64,000 nucleotides of DNA, taken from the NCBI RefSeq assembly GCF_019599145.1, contig NZ_CP080647.1, positions 4,216,001 through 4,280,000 of the forward strand, given 5' to 3'. This document shows positions 15,126-25,284 of the stretch, piece after piece. A model generated the notes under the pieces. That model made no database searches, had not been told where the DNA came from, and saw nothing but the letters and a program-made list of their open reading frames with translations. A program made the translations under genes and the position numbers. This DNA comes from Streptomyces akebiae. GTDB taxonomy: Bacteria; Actinomycetota; Actinomycetes; Streptomycetales; Streptomycetaceae. Position 1 is the stretch's first letter, and the number at the start of each line of letters is the position of its first letter.

Positions 15126-17025
15126 TGCTCGGCCCCTTCGGAGGGTACGGCTGGGGGTTGGGGGAGGGGGACTTCGGGCCCGCACTCTCTGCGGGCAGTC
15201 GTGCCGCTGGGGCGATGGGGGTCCCCCCGCTCGAGCGAAGTCGAGAGTGGGGGAGGGTGGGCGCGGCGGCACCCGGCAAGCGCCGGTCAGCGTCCTCGGC
15301 ACCGGCACCGGCACCGGCACCGGCACCGGCGGGCGGCTCACCATCGGAACCAAGCTCAGCGACAGTCGGAGCCTCGTCATGCACGACCGCGGCCAAGTCA
15401 CCCAACTCCTCCGGCACCTTCGCCGACTCACTGCGCCCGAGGCCCGCCATCTCCACGACGGTGACGCCGTCGGGGCCGGTCACCGCCCGCACCCACACAC
15501 GGCGGCGCTGGACGAAGAGGGACGCGGCGAGGCCGAGGATGGCGGCGATCGCTCCGGCGAGCGCCCACCCGCTGCCGGGCTGCTGGGTGACCTGGAAGCC
15601 GGCCCACTCCTTCACCCCGTCGAAGGTGACCGTGCCGTTCCCCCCGGGCAGCGTCATCGTCTCGCCGACCTTCAGGTTCTCCCGCACCTGCGCGCCCTTG
15701 TCGTCCTCGTACGCCTTGAGCTTCCGCTTCTCCAGGCGGTACACGCTCTGCGGCACACCCGAGTCGATCCCGAGGTCACCGTGGTAGGGCTCCAGGTTGA
15801 GCACGGGGTTCAGCAGCGCGGGGAACTGCGAGAGCACGGCCGTGTTCCTGCCGCCGTACGTCGGCAGGAAGAACGCCTGGAAGCCGAGCTGTTCCCGCTT
15901 GCCCTGGGCGTTGGTGTAGCCGTCCATGACCTTGATCGCGCCGGAGGAGGTCACGTTGGAGTCCAGCGGCAGCAGCGGCGCGGCGTCGCTGAAGACGACC
16001 TGGCCCTTGCCGTCCCGCACGGTGATCATGGGGGCGTATCCATGGCTGACCAGGTAGACCTTGGAGTCGCCGATCTCCAGCGGCTTGTTGACCTCGATCT
16101 TGGTCGACTTCTCCTTGCCGTCCGCGCCGACCGCGTAGTCGATGTACGCCTCGTAGATCCGGGGGGTGCCCTTGTTCGGCCCGCTCACCTCGTAGGTGCC
16201 CCGGAAGTCCTTGAGGTCGAAGCTGAAGGGGTTGAGGTCCTCGGCGGTGAAGAGGCTGCCGGACTTGAAGTCGTCGTACTGCGTGAGCGTGTTGGCGAAG
16301 CCGTCGCCCTCGACGATCAGCTTGTTGCCCTCGGAGCGGTAGAGCTGGCCCCAGGCGAAGGCGACGAGCATCACGATCAGGGCGATGTGGAAGGCGAGGT
16401 TGCCCGCCTCCCGCAGATAGCCCTTCTCGGCGGCGACCGCGTCGCCGACGAGGTGCGCGCGGAACCGGCGCTTGCGCAGTACCTTCAGCGCCACCTCGCG
16501 CACCTGCTCCGGCTCGGCCCGCGTGCGCCAGGTCGCGTAGGCGGGCAGCCGGGTCAGCCGCTTGGGGGCGCCCGGCGGGCGGCCGCGCAGCTGGCCCACG
16601 AACTGCCAGGTGCGGGGCACGATGCAGCCGATGAGCGAGATGAACAGCAGGATGTAGATCGCCGAGAACCACACCGAGCTGTAGACGTGGAACAGCCCGA
16701 GCTTCTCGTAGATCGGCCCCAGGGTGTCGTGCCGCTCCAGGAAGTCGGCGACCCGGGTCTCGTCCTGTCCCGACTGCGGGATCAGCGAGCCGGGGATCGC
16801 CGCGAGCGACAGCATGAACAGCAGGATCAGCGCGACCCGCATCGACGTCAGCTGCCGCCAGAACCAGCGGGCCCACCCGATCGCCCCCAGCGCGGGCAGC
16901 GTGGGCGCGTCCTCCTGCGGAGCGGTGGAGAGCTGCGATCCTGCGGCACCGAGGTCGTTGTCGTCGGCGGCTGCGCCACCGCGCCGGGCGGTGTTCTCGC
17001 GGTTGCCGGAGTCGGTCGTCGTCAT
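15122..17025 (-). CDS. resB: Cytochrome c biogenesis protein ResB, 3' end frame-disturbed
   Basis: ResB family protein starting at ATG 17025. It has the usual four membrane spans: SMRVALILLFMLSLAAIPGS, SVWFSAIYILLFISLIGCIV, LAFHIALIVMLVAFAWGQL and a last one in GWALAGAIAAILGLAASL, with a large extracytoplasmic domain between spans 3 and 4. It partners CcsB. The expected ending, SEGAEQ with TGA at 15122-15124 overlapping ccsB, is one frame off from the body; in the body frame no stop occurs until 13984, across all of ccsB. The listed length is therefore not a multiple of three. A palindromic repeat and a (ACCGGC)5 tract sit in the disturbed part. Either a real indel or a sequencing error. Confidence 0.8.
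15217..15256. repeat. Dispersed palindromic Streptomyces repeat inside resB 3' end
   Basis: The stretch pairs CCCCCGCTCGA with TCGAGAGTGGGGG around GCGAAG. I recognise this C-run/CTCGAGCGAAGTCGAG/G-run unit as a sequence found many times in Streptomyces genomes, normally between genes. Here it is read through in the resB tail. Confidence 0.65.
15301..15330. repeat. (ACCGGC)5 hexanucleotide repeat
   Basis: Five exact copies of ACCGGC encode an alternating Gly-Ala stretch (GAGAGAGAGA) in the ResB tail. Six-base units keep the frame when the copy number changes. Confidence 0.85.
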
Positions 17026-17029
17026 TGGC

Positions 17030-17812
17030 TCAGATCCCAGGGGTGAAGCCGGAGGACCAGACCTGCATCTCCTGAATGATGCGGTCCCAGGCGCCGGTCA
17101 GCATGAGCAGTCCGATCGTGATCATCATGCCGCCGCCGATGCGCAGCACCCACGCGTAGTGCCGCTTGACCCAGGCGAAGGCGCCGAGCGCCTTGCGGAA
17201 GGCCACCGCGGCGAGTACGAAGGGCAGGCCCAGCCCCAGACAGTACGCCACCATCAGCAGGGCTCCCCGCCCGGCGCTGGCCTGTTCGAGGGCGAGCGCG
17301 TTGACCGAGGCGAGGGTGGGTCCGATGCAGGGAACCCAGCCGATGCCGAACAGCGCGCCGAGTATCGGGGCGCCCACCAGACCGGTGGCGGGCCTGGTGT
17401 GGAAGCGGAACTCCCGCTGGGTGAACCAGGGCATCAGCCCCATGAAGAACAGGCCCATGGCGATCATGAGCACGCCGAGCACCTTGGTGAGCACGTCCTG
17501 GTGCTCCAACAGGGTCCGGCCGAAGTAGCCGAAGAGCGCGCCGCTGGAGACGAACACGACGGTGAACCCGAGCACGAACAGCCCGGCACCGGCCACCATC
17601 CGGCCCCGGCGGGCGTCGACCAGGTCGGTGCCGCCGACTCCGGTGACGTACGACAGATAGCCGGGCACCAGGGGCAGGACACACGGCGAGAAGAAGGAGA
17701 CGAGCCCGCCGAGGACGGCGATCGGCAGGGCCAGCAGCAGGGCGCCGTTGAAGACGGTCTCGTTCAGCTCGGCGGCGGTCGTGGTGAGCGCGGACGTTCC
17801 CGACACCTTCAC
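17030..17812 (-). CDS. ccdA: Cytochrome c biogenesis protein CcdA
   Basis: A 260-residue membrane protein with six hydrophobic spans. The two functional cysteines lie in FFSPCVLPLVPGYLSYVTG (near residue 43) and in GWVPCIGPTLASV (near residue 160), exactly as in CcdA/DsbD-type thiol transporters. CcdA passes reducing equivalents from cytoplasmic thioredoxin to ResA outside. It starts with GTG one base after the resA stop and is followed by resB four bases on. Confidence 0.95.
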   Translation of the reverse strand: MKVSGTSALTTTAAELNETVFNGALLLALPIAVLGGLVSFFSPCVLPLVPGYLSYVTGVGGTDLVDARRGRMVAGAGLFVLGFTVVFVSSGALFGYFGRTLLEHQDVLTKVLGVLMIAMGLFFMGLMPWFTQREFRFHTRPATGLVGAPILGALFGIGWVPCIGPTLASVNALALEQASAGRGALLMVAYCLGLGLPFVLAAVAFRKALGAFAWVKRHYAWVLRIGGGMMITIGLLMLTGAWDRIIQEMQVWSSGFTPGI

Positions 17813-17813
17813 G

Positions 17814-18413
17814 TCACTTCTCCGCGAGGATCGGCTTGAGCATCTTGCGCAGCTTCTCCTCGCTCAGCGCCTGCTGCGTGCGGGCCGCGAGCTTCCCCTC
17901 CCGGTCGATGACCAGGGTGGAGGGGATCAGCTGCGGGTTGAGCGAGCCCTTCTCGAAGCGCAGCAGCAGCTTGCCCGTGGGGTCGTACAGGCTCGGGTAC
18001 TCGACCTTGTACTGCTCCTCGAAGGCGACCGCGGGCCGGGTGCTGGTGTCGCGGGTGTTGATGCCGACGAACTGCACGCCCTGGTCGGCGAGGTCCTCGG
18101 AGACCTTCGCCAGGTTGGGGGCCTCGGCACGGCACGGCGCGCACCAGGAACCCCACACGTTCAGGACGATGATCTTGCCCTTGAACTCGGAGAGGTCCAG
18201 CTGCTCGCCGTCGATGGTCTTCCCGGAGAGGTCGGGGGCGGTGTCCCGGTCCCCCTTCTCCACCGTGGCGATCCCGTCGGAGCCGGTGATGAACCCGGTC
18301 TGACCGCCACCGCCCTCGATGCCTCCGCCCGCACAGGCGGACAGCGTCAGCGCCAGGGCGGCGGCCCCGGCGGAGAGCAAAGCGGCACGACTGCGGCTCG
18401 TACGGACACTCAT
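17814..18413 (-). CDS. resA: TlpA/ResA-like thioredoxin lipoprotein
   Basis: A 199-residue secreted lipoprotein: signal sequence with lipobox LSAC at about residues 24-27, then a thioredoxin fold with the active site WGSWCAPCRAEAPNL and the cis-proline region LIPSTLVIDREG. It would keep the CXXCH cysteines of apocytochrome c reduced, fed by CcdA next door. The start codon is ATG 18413; no strong ribosome binding site is visible. The symbol follows the Bacillus system and is by context. Confidence 0.9.
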   Translation of the reverse strand: MSVRTSRSRAALLSAGAAALALTLSACAGGGIEGGGGQTGFITGSDGIATVEKGDRDTAPDLSGKTIDGEQLDLSEFKGKIIVLNVWGSWCAPCRAEAPNLAKVSEDLADQGVQFVGINTRDTSTRPAVAFEEQYKVEYPSLYDPTGKLLLRFEKGSLNPQLIPSTLVIDREGKLAARTQQALSEEKLRKMLKPILAEK

Positions 18414-18478
18414 GTGAAAAGTTTCGCATGCCCGTTTCGGGGTCTTACGGCGGGGTCGACGGCCCTCTTGTCCGCAGG

Positions 18479-19747
18479 TCAGGCGGCTGACCCGGCCCCC
18501 AGGAACTCCTTCCACCCACCCGTCGGCTGCTGCCCCACGCCGAGGGTCTGGAGCTTGGCCAGGACGTCCGGCGTCTGCACGTCCATCCAGTCCACGAACT
18601 GCCGGAAGGACACGATCCGTATCTCCCCGTCCTTGGCCTTCTCCTTGGCCCGCGCGATGTGCTTGAGGGCGTTCTCTACGGCGTCCATGTAGACCCCGCC
18701 GTTCCACTCCTCGAAGTGGTTCCCTATGAACAGCGGCGCCCGGTTCGTCTCGTACGCCCGCTGGAACCCGGCGACGTACGCGCCGGTCGCCTGGGTGCGG
18801 TAGGCCGGGTAGTTGGCGGGTGGGGCCTGGGTGGAGTTCTGGGACTGGTTGTACATGATGTTGTAGTCCATGGAGAGCACCTCGAAGCTCCGCCCGGGGA
18901 ACGGCACGGACTGCAGGGGCAGGTCCCACAGCCCCTGCTTCTTCTTCGGCCAGACCTGGAGGCCGCCGGGCGAGGAGGAGTCGTAGCGCCAGCCCAGCTC
19001 GCGCGCGGTGGGCAGCAGGTTCTCCTGCCCCAGCAGACACGGCGTCCGGCCGCCGACCAGCTCCTTGTCGTAGTCGAACGGCAGGGGCTCGACATCCGTC
19101 CAGCCGCTGTTGGTCCGCCACTCCTTGACGAAGGACTTCGCCTGGTCGATCTCGCTGCGCCACTGCTGGGGCGTCCAGTTGCCGACCGAGCCGCTGCCGC
19201 CGCAGAAATGGCCGTTGAAGTGGGTGCCTATCTCGTGCCCGTCGAGCCATGCCGTACGCAGGTGTCCCAGCGTCGACTTGATGTGCTCGTCCGTCAGGTA
19301 ACCGATGTCGGAGGCGCCGGGCACGTTGTTCGGCGGCAGGTACACGCGCTTCTTCGACTCGGGGAGGAGATAGATCCCGGAGAGGAAGAACGTCATATGG
19401 GCGTCGTGGTCCCGCCCGGCCTTCAGGAACCGCTCGAAAAGCCCGTTCCCGACGTCTCCGGCCCCGTCCCAGGAGAAGACCACGAACTGCGGGGGCGTCT
19501 CGCCGGGCGCCAGCGGCCGCGGCCTGCCCGGCTGGTTCGGCTGCTTCCCCGTGTACGAGGTCGACCCGTCCCCCAGCGGCTTCGCCGCCTTCCCCGGCTT
19601 CTTCCGCCCCGGGCCCTTGTCGCCGTCACCGGCCCCGCCGGCCTCGCTCGGCCCGCCCCCGAGGCCCGTACCGCACCCGGTCAGCCCCAGCCCGGCGGCC
19701 GCTCCCGCGCCGAGCCCCAGCACTCCCCTTCGCGACAGTTCGCGCAT
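18479..19747 (-). CDS. Polysaccharide-deacetylase-like Tat lipoprotein
   Basis: A 422-residue exported protein. The N-terminus has a twin-arginine signal, SRRGVLGLGAG, ending in lipobox LTGC. After a proline/glycine-rich linker comes a NodB-like fold: FVVFSWDGAGD carries the first motif in altered form (one Asp kept), and GHEIGTHFNGH carries the H-x3-H metal pair. The region MYNQSQNSTQAPPANYPAYR and FIGNHFEEWNGGVY are further conserved blocks. ATG 19747 with AAGGGGGA upstream is preferred over 19774. It may act on cell-wall polymers; the altered first motif leaves activity in doubt. Confidence 0.83.
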   Translation of the reverse strand: MRELSRRGVLGLGAGAAAGLGLTGCGTGLGGGPSEAGGAGDGDKGPGRKKPGKAAKPLGDGSTSYTGKQPNQPGRPRPLAPGETPPQFVVFSWDGAGDVGNGLFERFLKAGRDHDAHMTFFLSGIYLLPESKKRVYLPPNNVPGASDIGYLTDEHIKSTLGHLRTAWLDGHEIGTHFNGHFCGGSGSVGNWTPQQWRSEIDQAKSFVKEWRTNSGWTDVEPLPFDYDKELVGGRTPCLLGQENLLPTARELGWRYDSSSPGGLQVWPKKKQGLWDLPLQSVPFPGRSFEVLSMDYNIMYNQSQNSTQAPPANYPAYRTQATGAYVAGFQRAYETNRAPLFIGNHFEEWNGGVYMDAVENALKHIARAKEKAKDGEIRIVSFRQFVDWMDVQTPDVLAKLQTLGVGQQPTGGWKEFLGAGSAA

Positions 19748-19854
19748 TACGTCCCCCTTGGTCAGCTCACGCACCGGTTCACGTGAAGCACACCGTTTGA
19801 GAGGGGCGAGAGGAGGCGGCGGTTCCTGTTGATCTCGAAGAAACTCGGACGCCG

Positions 19855-19895
19855 TTCAGGGGCGCGGGGAGCTGCGCGACCAGCCACAACGGGCA
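19855..19895. repeat. Dispersed repeat, copy 1
   Basis: TTCAGGGGCGCGGGGAGCTG followed by CGCGACCAGCCACAACGGGC. Same family as the copies at 39084, 51227 and 56807. It lies in the 192-bp gap between two minus-strand genes. Confidence 0.8.
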
Positions 19896-19939
19896 CGCGG
19901 CTCCCCCACCGCGTCAAGTCCGGTCGTCCAGCGGAGCGT

Positions 19940-20614
19940 TCACGCGCCGAAGGCCTTGTCCTTGCCCTTGACCGGCTTGGCACCCGCCAGCAGATGCGGC
20001 GGCACGAGGTCCCGCGCCGGCTCGCTGTAGCCGACGGAAACGATCCTGTCGCCCTGGTACGTGAACGTGGTCAGGGACGCGAGCGTGCACTGCCTCCGGC
20101 GCGGATCGTGCCACAGCCGCCGCTTCTCGACGTACGACCGCACGATCCAGATCGGCAGCTGGTGCGAGACCAGCACGGCCTCGTGTCCGCGCGCCGCGTC
20201 CTTCGCCGCGTCGAGCGCCCCCATCATCCGCACGACCTGGTCGATGTACGGCTCGCCCCAGGACGGCTTGAAGGGGTTGACCAGGTGCTTCCAGTTCTCC
20301 GGCCGCTTCAGCGCGCCGTCGCCGACCCCGAAGGTCTTGCCCTGGAAGACGTTGTCCGCCTCGATGAGCCGCGCGTCGGTGGCGAGGTCGAGCCCGTGCG
20401 CCTTGGCGATCGGCGTCGCCGTCTCCTGCGCCCGCTCCAGCGGGGAGGCGACGACGCGCGTGATGGCCCGGGGCGCCAGATGCTCGGCGACCCGGTCGGC
20501 CATGCGCCGTCCGAGGTCGGAGAGGTGGTACCCGTGCAGGCGCCCGTACAGGATCCCGTCCGGGTTGGCGACCTCGCCGTGCCGCATCAGGTGGACGACC
20601 GTGATGTCACTCAT
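19940..20614 (-). CDS. Histidine phosphatase family protein
   Basis: A 224-residue phosphoglycerate-mutase-fold protein. The catalytic RHG motif is [20 protein letters not shown], and the second catalytic histidine is in [32 protein letters not shown] is the conserved substrate-binding region. The ATG overlaps the hemL stop (ATGA), so it is in the hemL transcript. The substrate is unknown; a metabolic phosphatase is more likely than glycolytic mutase given the length and context. Confidence 0.9.
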   Translation of the reverse strand: MSDITVVHLMRHGEVANPDGILYGRLHGYHLSDLGRRMADRVAEHLAPRAITRVVASPLERAQETATPIAKAHGLDLATDARLIEADNVFQGKTFGVGDGALKRPENWKHLVNPFKPSWGEPYIDQVVRMMGALDAAKDAARGHEAVLVSHQLPIWIVRSYVEKRRLWHDPRRRQCTLASLTTFTYQGDRIVSVGYSEPARDLVPPHLLAGAKPVKGKDKAFGA

Positions 20615-21930
20615 GCTGCCGAAGCCTCCGCTGCTGCCCGTGCCGCCGCCGGAAGGGCGTCGGCGATCCGCTGAACCGCCCGCTCGTCGTGCGCGGTCGA
20701 CACGAACCACGACTCGAACGACGACGGCGGCAAGTAGACGCCCTGCGACAGCATCGAGTGGAAGAAGGCGTTGAAGCGGTACGACTCCTGCGCCTTGGCC
20801 TCCTCGTAGTTCCGCACGGGCGTCTCCGTGAAGAACACGGAGAACATGTTGGAGGCGTTCTGCAGCGTGTGCGCGACGCCTTCCTTGCTGAGCGCGTCGC
20901 TGACGAGCCCCTGGATCTGCCGGGACACGGCGTCCACGACGTCGTACGCCGCCTCGTCCAGCAGCCGCAGCTGCGCGAGCCCGGCGGCCGTCGCGACCGG
21001 GTTCCCGGAGAGCGTGCCGGCCTGGTAGACGGGCCCGGCGGGCGCGAGGCACGCCATCACGTCGGCGCGGCCCCCGAAGGCCGCGGCGGGGAAGCCGCCG
21101 CCCATCACCTTGCCGAAGGTCATCAGGTCCGGGACGACCCCGTCGATCCCGAACCACCCGGCCCGGCTGGTCCGGAACCCGGTCATCACCTCGTCGGAGA
21201 CGTACAGCGCGCCGTTCTCCGCGCAGACGTCCTTGAGCCCCTGGTTGAAGCCCGGCAGCGGCGGGACGACGCCCATGTTGCCCGGGGAGGCCTCGGTGAT
21301 GACGCACGCGATCTCACCGGGGTGGGCGGCGAAGGCAGCGCGTACGGCGTCGAGGTCGTTGTAGGGGAGCACGATGGTGTCGCCGGCCTGGGCTCCGGTG
21401 ACGCCCGGGGTGTCGGGGAGCGCGAAGGTGGCGACACCGGACCCGGCGGCGGCGAGCAGTGAGTCGACGTGACCGTGATAACACCCGGCGAACTTCACGA
21501 CCTTGGCGCGGCCGGTGAAACCACGGGCGAGCCGGATCGCCGACATGGTGGCCTCGGTCCCGCTGGACACCAGCCGCACCTGCTCCAGCGGCCCGACCCG
21601 GTCCACCATCTCCTCGGCGAGCGCGACCTCGCCCTCGCCGGGCGTACCGAAGGAGGTGCCGCGCGCGACGGCTTCCTGGACGGCGGCGATGACCTCGGGC
21701 CGGGAGTGCCCGAGGATCATCGGACCCCACGAGCACACAAGATCTACATACTCCCGACCGTCGGCGTCGGTGAGATAAGGACCGGTACCGGACACCATGA
21801 ACCGGGGCGTACCGCCCACGGCACGGAAGGCGCGCACGGGAGAGTTCACGCCGCCGGGCGTGACGGCCGCCGCGCGGTCGAAAAGAGTCTGCGAAACTGG
21901 GGCTTCGTACGGATAGCTCACACAGGCCAT
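20611..21930 (-). CDS. hemL: Glutamate-1-semialdehyde 2,1-aminomutase
   Basis: A 439-residue PLP enzyme of class III aminotransferase fold that makes 5-aminolevulinate in the C5 haem pathway. Visible are [48 protein letters not shown], and the PLP-lysine site [35 protein letters not shown] is the typical C-terminal block. A GTG at 21921 is an alternative start. It is the first gene of a minus-strand run with the histidine phosphatase. Confidence 0.96.
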   Translation of the reverse strand: MACVSYPYEAPVSQTLFDRAAAVTPGGVNSPVRAFRAVGGTPRFMVSGTGPYLTDADGREYVDLVCSWGPMILGHSRPEVIAAVQEAVARGTSFGTPGEGEVALAEEMVDRVGPLEQVRLVSSGTEATMSAIRLARGFTGRAKVVKFAGCYHGHVDSLLAAAGSGVATFALPDTPGVTGAQAGDTIVLPYNDLDAVRAAFAAHPGEIACVITEASPGNMGVVPPLPGFNQGLKDVCAENGALYVSDEVMTGFRTSRAGWFGIDGVVPDLMTFGKVMGGGFPAAAFGGRADVMACLAPAGPVYQAGTLSGNPVATAAGLAQLRLLDEAAYDVVDAVSRQIQGLVSDALSKEGVAHTLQNASNMFSVFFTETPVRNYEEAKAQESYRFNAFFHSMLSQGVYLPPSSFESWFVSTAHDERAVQRIADALPAAARAAAEASAA

Positions 21931-22069
21931 GGTGTCAGAGGCTCCGAAGATCCCGCCGACTGGTGTTTGCGCGCACGTTTCGGCGAGCGGTCGCGGGGGA
22001 GGTCACTGACACGATGATCGGGTTGCGCGGCGGGGGTCACGCGGCCCAGAAATGCGTTCGGGTGGAGAT

Positions 22070-23461
22070 ATGCATCGCGGTGGCGGACTGGGCGAGGGGA
22101 CCGGTGACCTCGGTCCTCGTCGTGCCCGGCGGGGCAGGCACCGGCGCGAGGCGGAGGAGGCCGCGGAGACACGGCAGGAGCGGGGCGGATCGACCGACCG
22201 GAGTGCGCCGGGCGAGGTGAGCGGGGCGGCCGGGCCGGGCCCGCAGCCGTCGTCGCCGGGCCCGGGTCCGCAGGGTGCGCCACCGGCCCGTCCGGCGGGA
22301 CCGCCGACGCCGCCCGTGCCGCCCCTTCCGTCGGTACCGCCGCCACCCGCGGGGTCGCCGGGGTCACAGCCCCCGTACACACCGCAGGGACAGCCGGGCG
22401 TGTACGGTCCGCAGGGTGCACATGGCACACACGACCCACACGACTCGCTCGATCCACTCGACTCACGCGGTGCGAGGGACCAGCGGCAGGAGGCTCCGCC
22501 CCGCTCGCGTCGCCGACGCGGTGCACAGGGCGACGCCGACCGTTCGCAGACCGGCATCGGCCGGACCGGGGCCGAGACCGAGGCCGAGGCGGGCAGTGGT
22601 CTGCCCGGCGCGGGGAGCGGGCGGATTCCGGCCGGTTCCGACCGGTCCGCCGGTGGACCCGACCGCGCCGAGAGCGGTTCCGACCGGTCCGAGAACGGTT
22701 CCGACCGGATCCCGCCCAGTGGCTCCGACCGGATCCAGAGCGGTGGCGCTGAGCGGATCGGGCGGCGCAGCCGTATGGACGGTATGGACCGTATGGATCG
22801 TGCCGATCATGTGGATCGCGTCAATCGTGTGGACGGAATGGATCAGACGGACCGGATGGACCGGCCTGACCTGGTGGATCGCAGGACGCGCGCGGAACGC
22901 AGGAGCCGCGCGGACCGCAAGGACCGTACGGACCGCATCGAGAGCGCGGACCGCACGGACCGGGTGGACGGCCTGGACCACGTGGTCAACCGGCTCCGGG
23001 CGGGGAGCGGGAATGGTGGTCGGGTGGGGGTGACGTACAAATACTTCGGCGCGCCCGACGGCGCGACCGCGGCCCGCGTCCCGATCTCGATGCGCCCCGA
23101 GGAACTCGGCGGCGACGAGCTCGGCATGAACGGCATGTTCACCAAGATCAAGCCGGAGACGATGGCCGCGATGGTGCTGACCGGCATCGAAGGCGTCCCC
23201 CTCCACAAGGTGCCCCCGCTCGAACTGGTCGTCCTGCACCCCGACTACGCGGTCGTGAAGCTGCCGATGACCGTCGTCGACCCGCTGCGCGGCATCGGCG
23301 AGGAGGCGGTCGGCGCGGCCGCCTTCATCTGGTCGACGGTCCCGGACCGCGGCGGCCCCCGCGACGCGTTCAACGTGTACCAACTGCTGCACGAGTGGCA
23401 GGACTTCAGCCACAGGTTGCATGAGGCGGGGCATCAGCCGTACTGCCTGGTCTGGCCCTGA
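22070..23461 (+). CDS. Hypothetical protein with DR-repeat disordered region and conserved C-terminal domain
   Basis: A 463-residue protein starting at ATG 22070 behind GGTGGAG. Residues 1-320 are disordered: first proline/glycine-rich, then a long low-complexity series of DR dipeptides such as [17 protein letters not shown]. The last 140 residues look folded and conserved: [60 protein letters not shown], and [15 protein letters not shown] do not recognise the domain; similar proteins occur beside hemL in streptomycetes as far as I recall. It diverges from hemL. Confidence 0.75.
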   Translation: MHRGGGLGEGTGDLGPRRARRGRHRREAEEAAETRQERGGSTDRSAPGEVSGAAGPGPQPSSPGPGPQGAPPARPAGPPTPPVPPLPSVPPPPAGSPGSQPPYTPQGQPGVYGPQGAHGTHDPHDSLDPLDSRGARDQRQEAPPRSRRRRGAQGDADRSQTGIGRTGAETEAEAGSGLPGAGSGRIPAGSDRSAGGPDRAESGSDRSENGSDRIPPSGSDRIQSGGAERIGRRSRMDGMDRMDRADHVDRVNRVDGMDQTDRMDRPDLVDRRTRAERRSRADRKDRTDRIESADRTDRVDGLDHVVNRLRAGSGNGGRVGVTYKYFGAPDGATAARVPISMRPEELGGDELGMNGMFTKIKPETMAAMVLTGIEGVPLHKVPPLELVVLHPDYAVVKLPMTVVDPLRGIGEEAVGAAAFIWSTVPDRGGPRDAFNVYQLLHEWQDFSHRLHEAGHQPYCLVWP

Positions 23462-23635
23462 CCTGGGGTTTCATTGGTAGCGGGCGGGGTCTTCGGACCT
23501 CGCCTTCTTCATGCCCCCGGAGGGGCCGTCAGGTGTCAGTCCCCTCGAATCGTGGAGACCTTCCCTTGCAGCCAGCCCCTTGCTGAGGCCGGCCCGGTAG
23601 TCGTGTTCGTGGTCGCTGTGGAAGATCGCACCCTT

Positions 23636-23857
23636 CCGGTGCCGTCGCTGGAGCTGTCGCGGATCGACTGGGTGATCGTCGGCGGCGAGAGCGGCCCGGC
23701 TCACCGAGAACTGGACTCGGCCTGGGTTCTCGACATTCGAGACCAGTGTGTCGCCCTTCGAGTGGCTCTGTTCTTCAAGCAGGTCGGCGGGCTGACTCCG
23801 AAGGCCGGCGGCCGTCTGCTCGAAGAGGGAGCAGTGGTCCCGGATGTGAGGTCCTGA
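23636..23857 (+). pseudogene. DUF5131 (phage Gp37/Gp68-like) gene remnant
   Basis: The reading frame contains IDWVIVGGESGPAHRELDSA, LDIRDQCVALRVALFFKQVG and GLTPKAGGRLL, which match the C-terminal third of DUF5131 proteins. About two thirds of the protein, including the radical-SAM-like N-terminal part, is missing, and the C-terminal end departs from the family after the KAGGR motif. The upstream 170 bp shows no relationship. I call it a degraded fragment, probably from a mobile element. Confidence 0.7.
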
Positions 23858-23863
23858 GCCTTC

Positions 23864-24460
23864 CTACTCGGCCGGTCCTTGTCTCGGTGCTGCACGGACA
23901 TGCGCGCGTTCGCCTTGTTTTCCGATGAGACTCAGGTACTCGACGGGGCCGGCGCTGGTGGCCCCGAACCAGTGCGGGGTGCGCGTGTCGAACTCCGCGG
24001 CTTCCCCGGACTTGAGGATGAGGTCGTGTTCCCCGAGTACGAGGCGGAGCGTTCCGTTGAGGACGTAGACCCAGTCGTAGCCCTCGTGGGTGCGCAGGTC
24101 GGGTTCGGCGTCGTCGCTTCCGGTCGGCAGGACGAACTTGTAGGCCTGGATTCCCCCGGGCCTGCGGGTCAGCGGCAGGATGACCGAGCCGTCGCCGCAG
24201 GAGATGGGACGCAGATTGATGCGGGGGTCGCCCGTGGGCGGCGCATCGACGAGTTCGTCGAGTGTGACCCCATAGGCGCGAGCAAGCGGAAGTAGCTGCT
24301 CGAGCGTGGGACGCCGCAGGCCCGCCTCGAGCCGGGACAAGGTGCTGGTGGAAATACCGGTCTCCGCCGCGAGGTCGGCGAGCGTGACGTCCCGGTGCAG
24401 CCGAAGGCGTTTCAACCTCGGTCCGACGGCGTCCAGGGTGCGGTCGATGGCTTCATCCAT
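23864..24460 (-). CDS. XRE-cupin transcriptional regulator
   Basis: A 198-residue regulator with an N-terminal HTH (RLKRLRLHRDVTLADLAAET, ISTSTLSRLEAGLRRPTLEQ) and a C-terminal cupin domain (THEGYDWVYVLNGTLRLVLG, EHDLILKSGEAAEFDTRTPH). Such regulators sense small ligands or metals through the cupin. It is transcribed divergently from the methyltransferase and MFS genes and probably controls them. The ATG at 24460 has a weak ribosome binding site. Confidence 0.92.
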   Translation of the reverse strand: MDEAIDRTLDAVGPRLKRLRLHRDVTLADLAAETGISTSTLSRLEAGLRRPTLEQLLPLARAYGVTLDELVDAPPTGDPRINLRPISCGDGSVILPLTRRPGGIQAYKFVLPTGSDDAEPDLRTHEGYDWVYVLNGTLRLVLGEHDLILKSGEAAEFDTRTPHWFGATSAGPVEYLSLIGKQGERAHVRAAPRQGPAE

Positions 24461-24577
24461 TCCGTCATTTTGCCATTCGGCAACAGCCTTTGCGCATCTG
24501 CCCCATCTCTCGGCACCGTGAAGAACGAACCGACGAACGCACCCGCAGAGGGGCGTTGCGAACGAGGAGGGCGATTT

Positions 24578-25213
24578 GTGACGCACGGATTCGACAAGGA
24601 CTTCTGGGAGCGGCACTGGCAACAAGGGAAGGCCGACGGCCCCGGGTCCATGGGCGGCAACCCGCCCAACCCGTACCTCGCTCGTGAGACCAGCGGCCTG
24701 ACACCGGGCACGGCACTGGATGCGGGGTGTGGCGGCGGTGCCGAGGCGATCTGGCTCGCATCCCACGGCTGGCACGTCACCGCAGCCGACATCTCGTCCG
24801 AGGCACTTGCTCGCGCTGCCGAGCGGGCGGCGACGAGCGAGGCTCCCGAGCGCCTGCAGTGGGTTGAGGCGGATCTGGGCGCCTGGAGCCCGGGCGCGCA
24901 GTTCGACCTGGTCATGACCCACTACGCCCACCCGGCAATGCCCCAACTGGAGTTCTACGACCGCATCGCCGGATGGGTGGGCCCCGGTGGCACGCTCCTC
25001 ATCGTGGGGCACCTGCACACCTCGGGCTCTACCGGCCACGGGCACCACCCTCCTGCCGAAGCGTCGGCCACCTCCGCCGCCATCACCGCGCGCCTGGACG
25101 GCAGGGAGTGGGAGATCGTCACCGCCGAAGAGCACCTCCGCACACTCACCGGCCACGAGGGCCGAGCGGTCCCCCTCCACGACGTCGTCGTGCGCGCCAC
25201 CCGACGCCGGTGA
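24578..25213 (+). CDS. Class I SAM-dependent methyltransferase
   Basis: A 211-residue methyltransferase. Motif I is ALDAGCGGGAEAIWLAS; acidic residue in VTAADISSEAL binds the SAM ribose; WVEADLGAW and FDLVMTHYAHP are motifs II-III. The N-terminus FWERHWQQGKADGPGSMGG is typical of TehB-like or small-molecule methyltransferases. GTG 24578 has GAGGAGGG 8 bp upstream. It precedes an MFS exporter by 71 bp and may detoxify a compound that the exporter removes (inference). Confidence 0.9.
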   Translation: MTHGFDKDFWERHWQQGKADGPGSMGGNPPNPYLARETSGLTPGTALDAGCGGGAEAIWLASHGWHVTAADISSEALARAAERAATSEAPERLQWVEADLGAWSPGAQFDLVMTHYAHPAMPQLEFYDRIAGWVGPGGTLLIVGHLHTSGSTGHGHHPPAEASATSAAITARLDGREWEIVTAEEHLRTLTGHEGRAVPLHDVVVRATRRR

Positions 25214-25284
25214 TCACACCGTCCTTCAGCGCCAGGGCCCGCCGCTCCGGCGCCGATTCGCCCTGCCTTCGTGAAAGGAATTCC

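Noticed and set aside
13984..17025. A single 1013-codon minus-strand frame that would fuse ResB to a long C-terminal half
   Set aside because: The second half is ccsB read in the wrong frame; ccsB itself has an intact family pattern and a proper start. I treat the extension as a frame disturbance at the resB 3' end.
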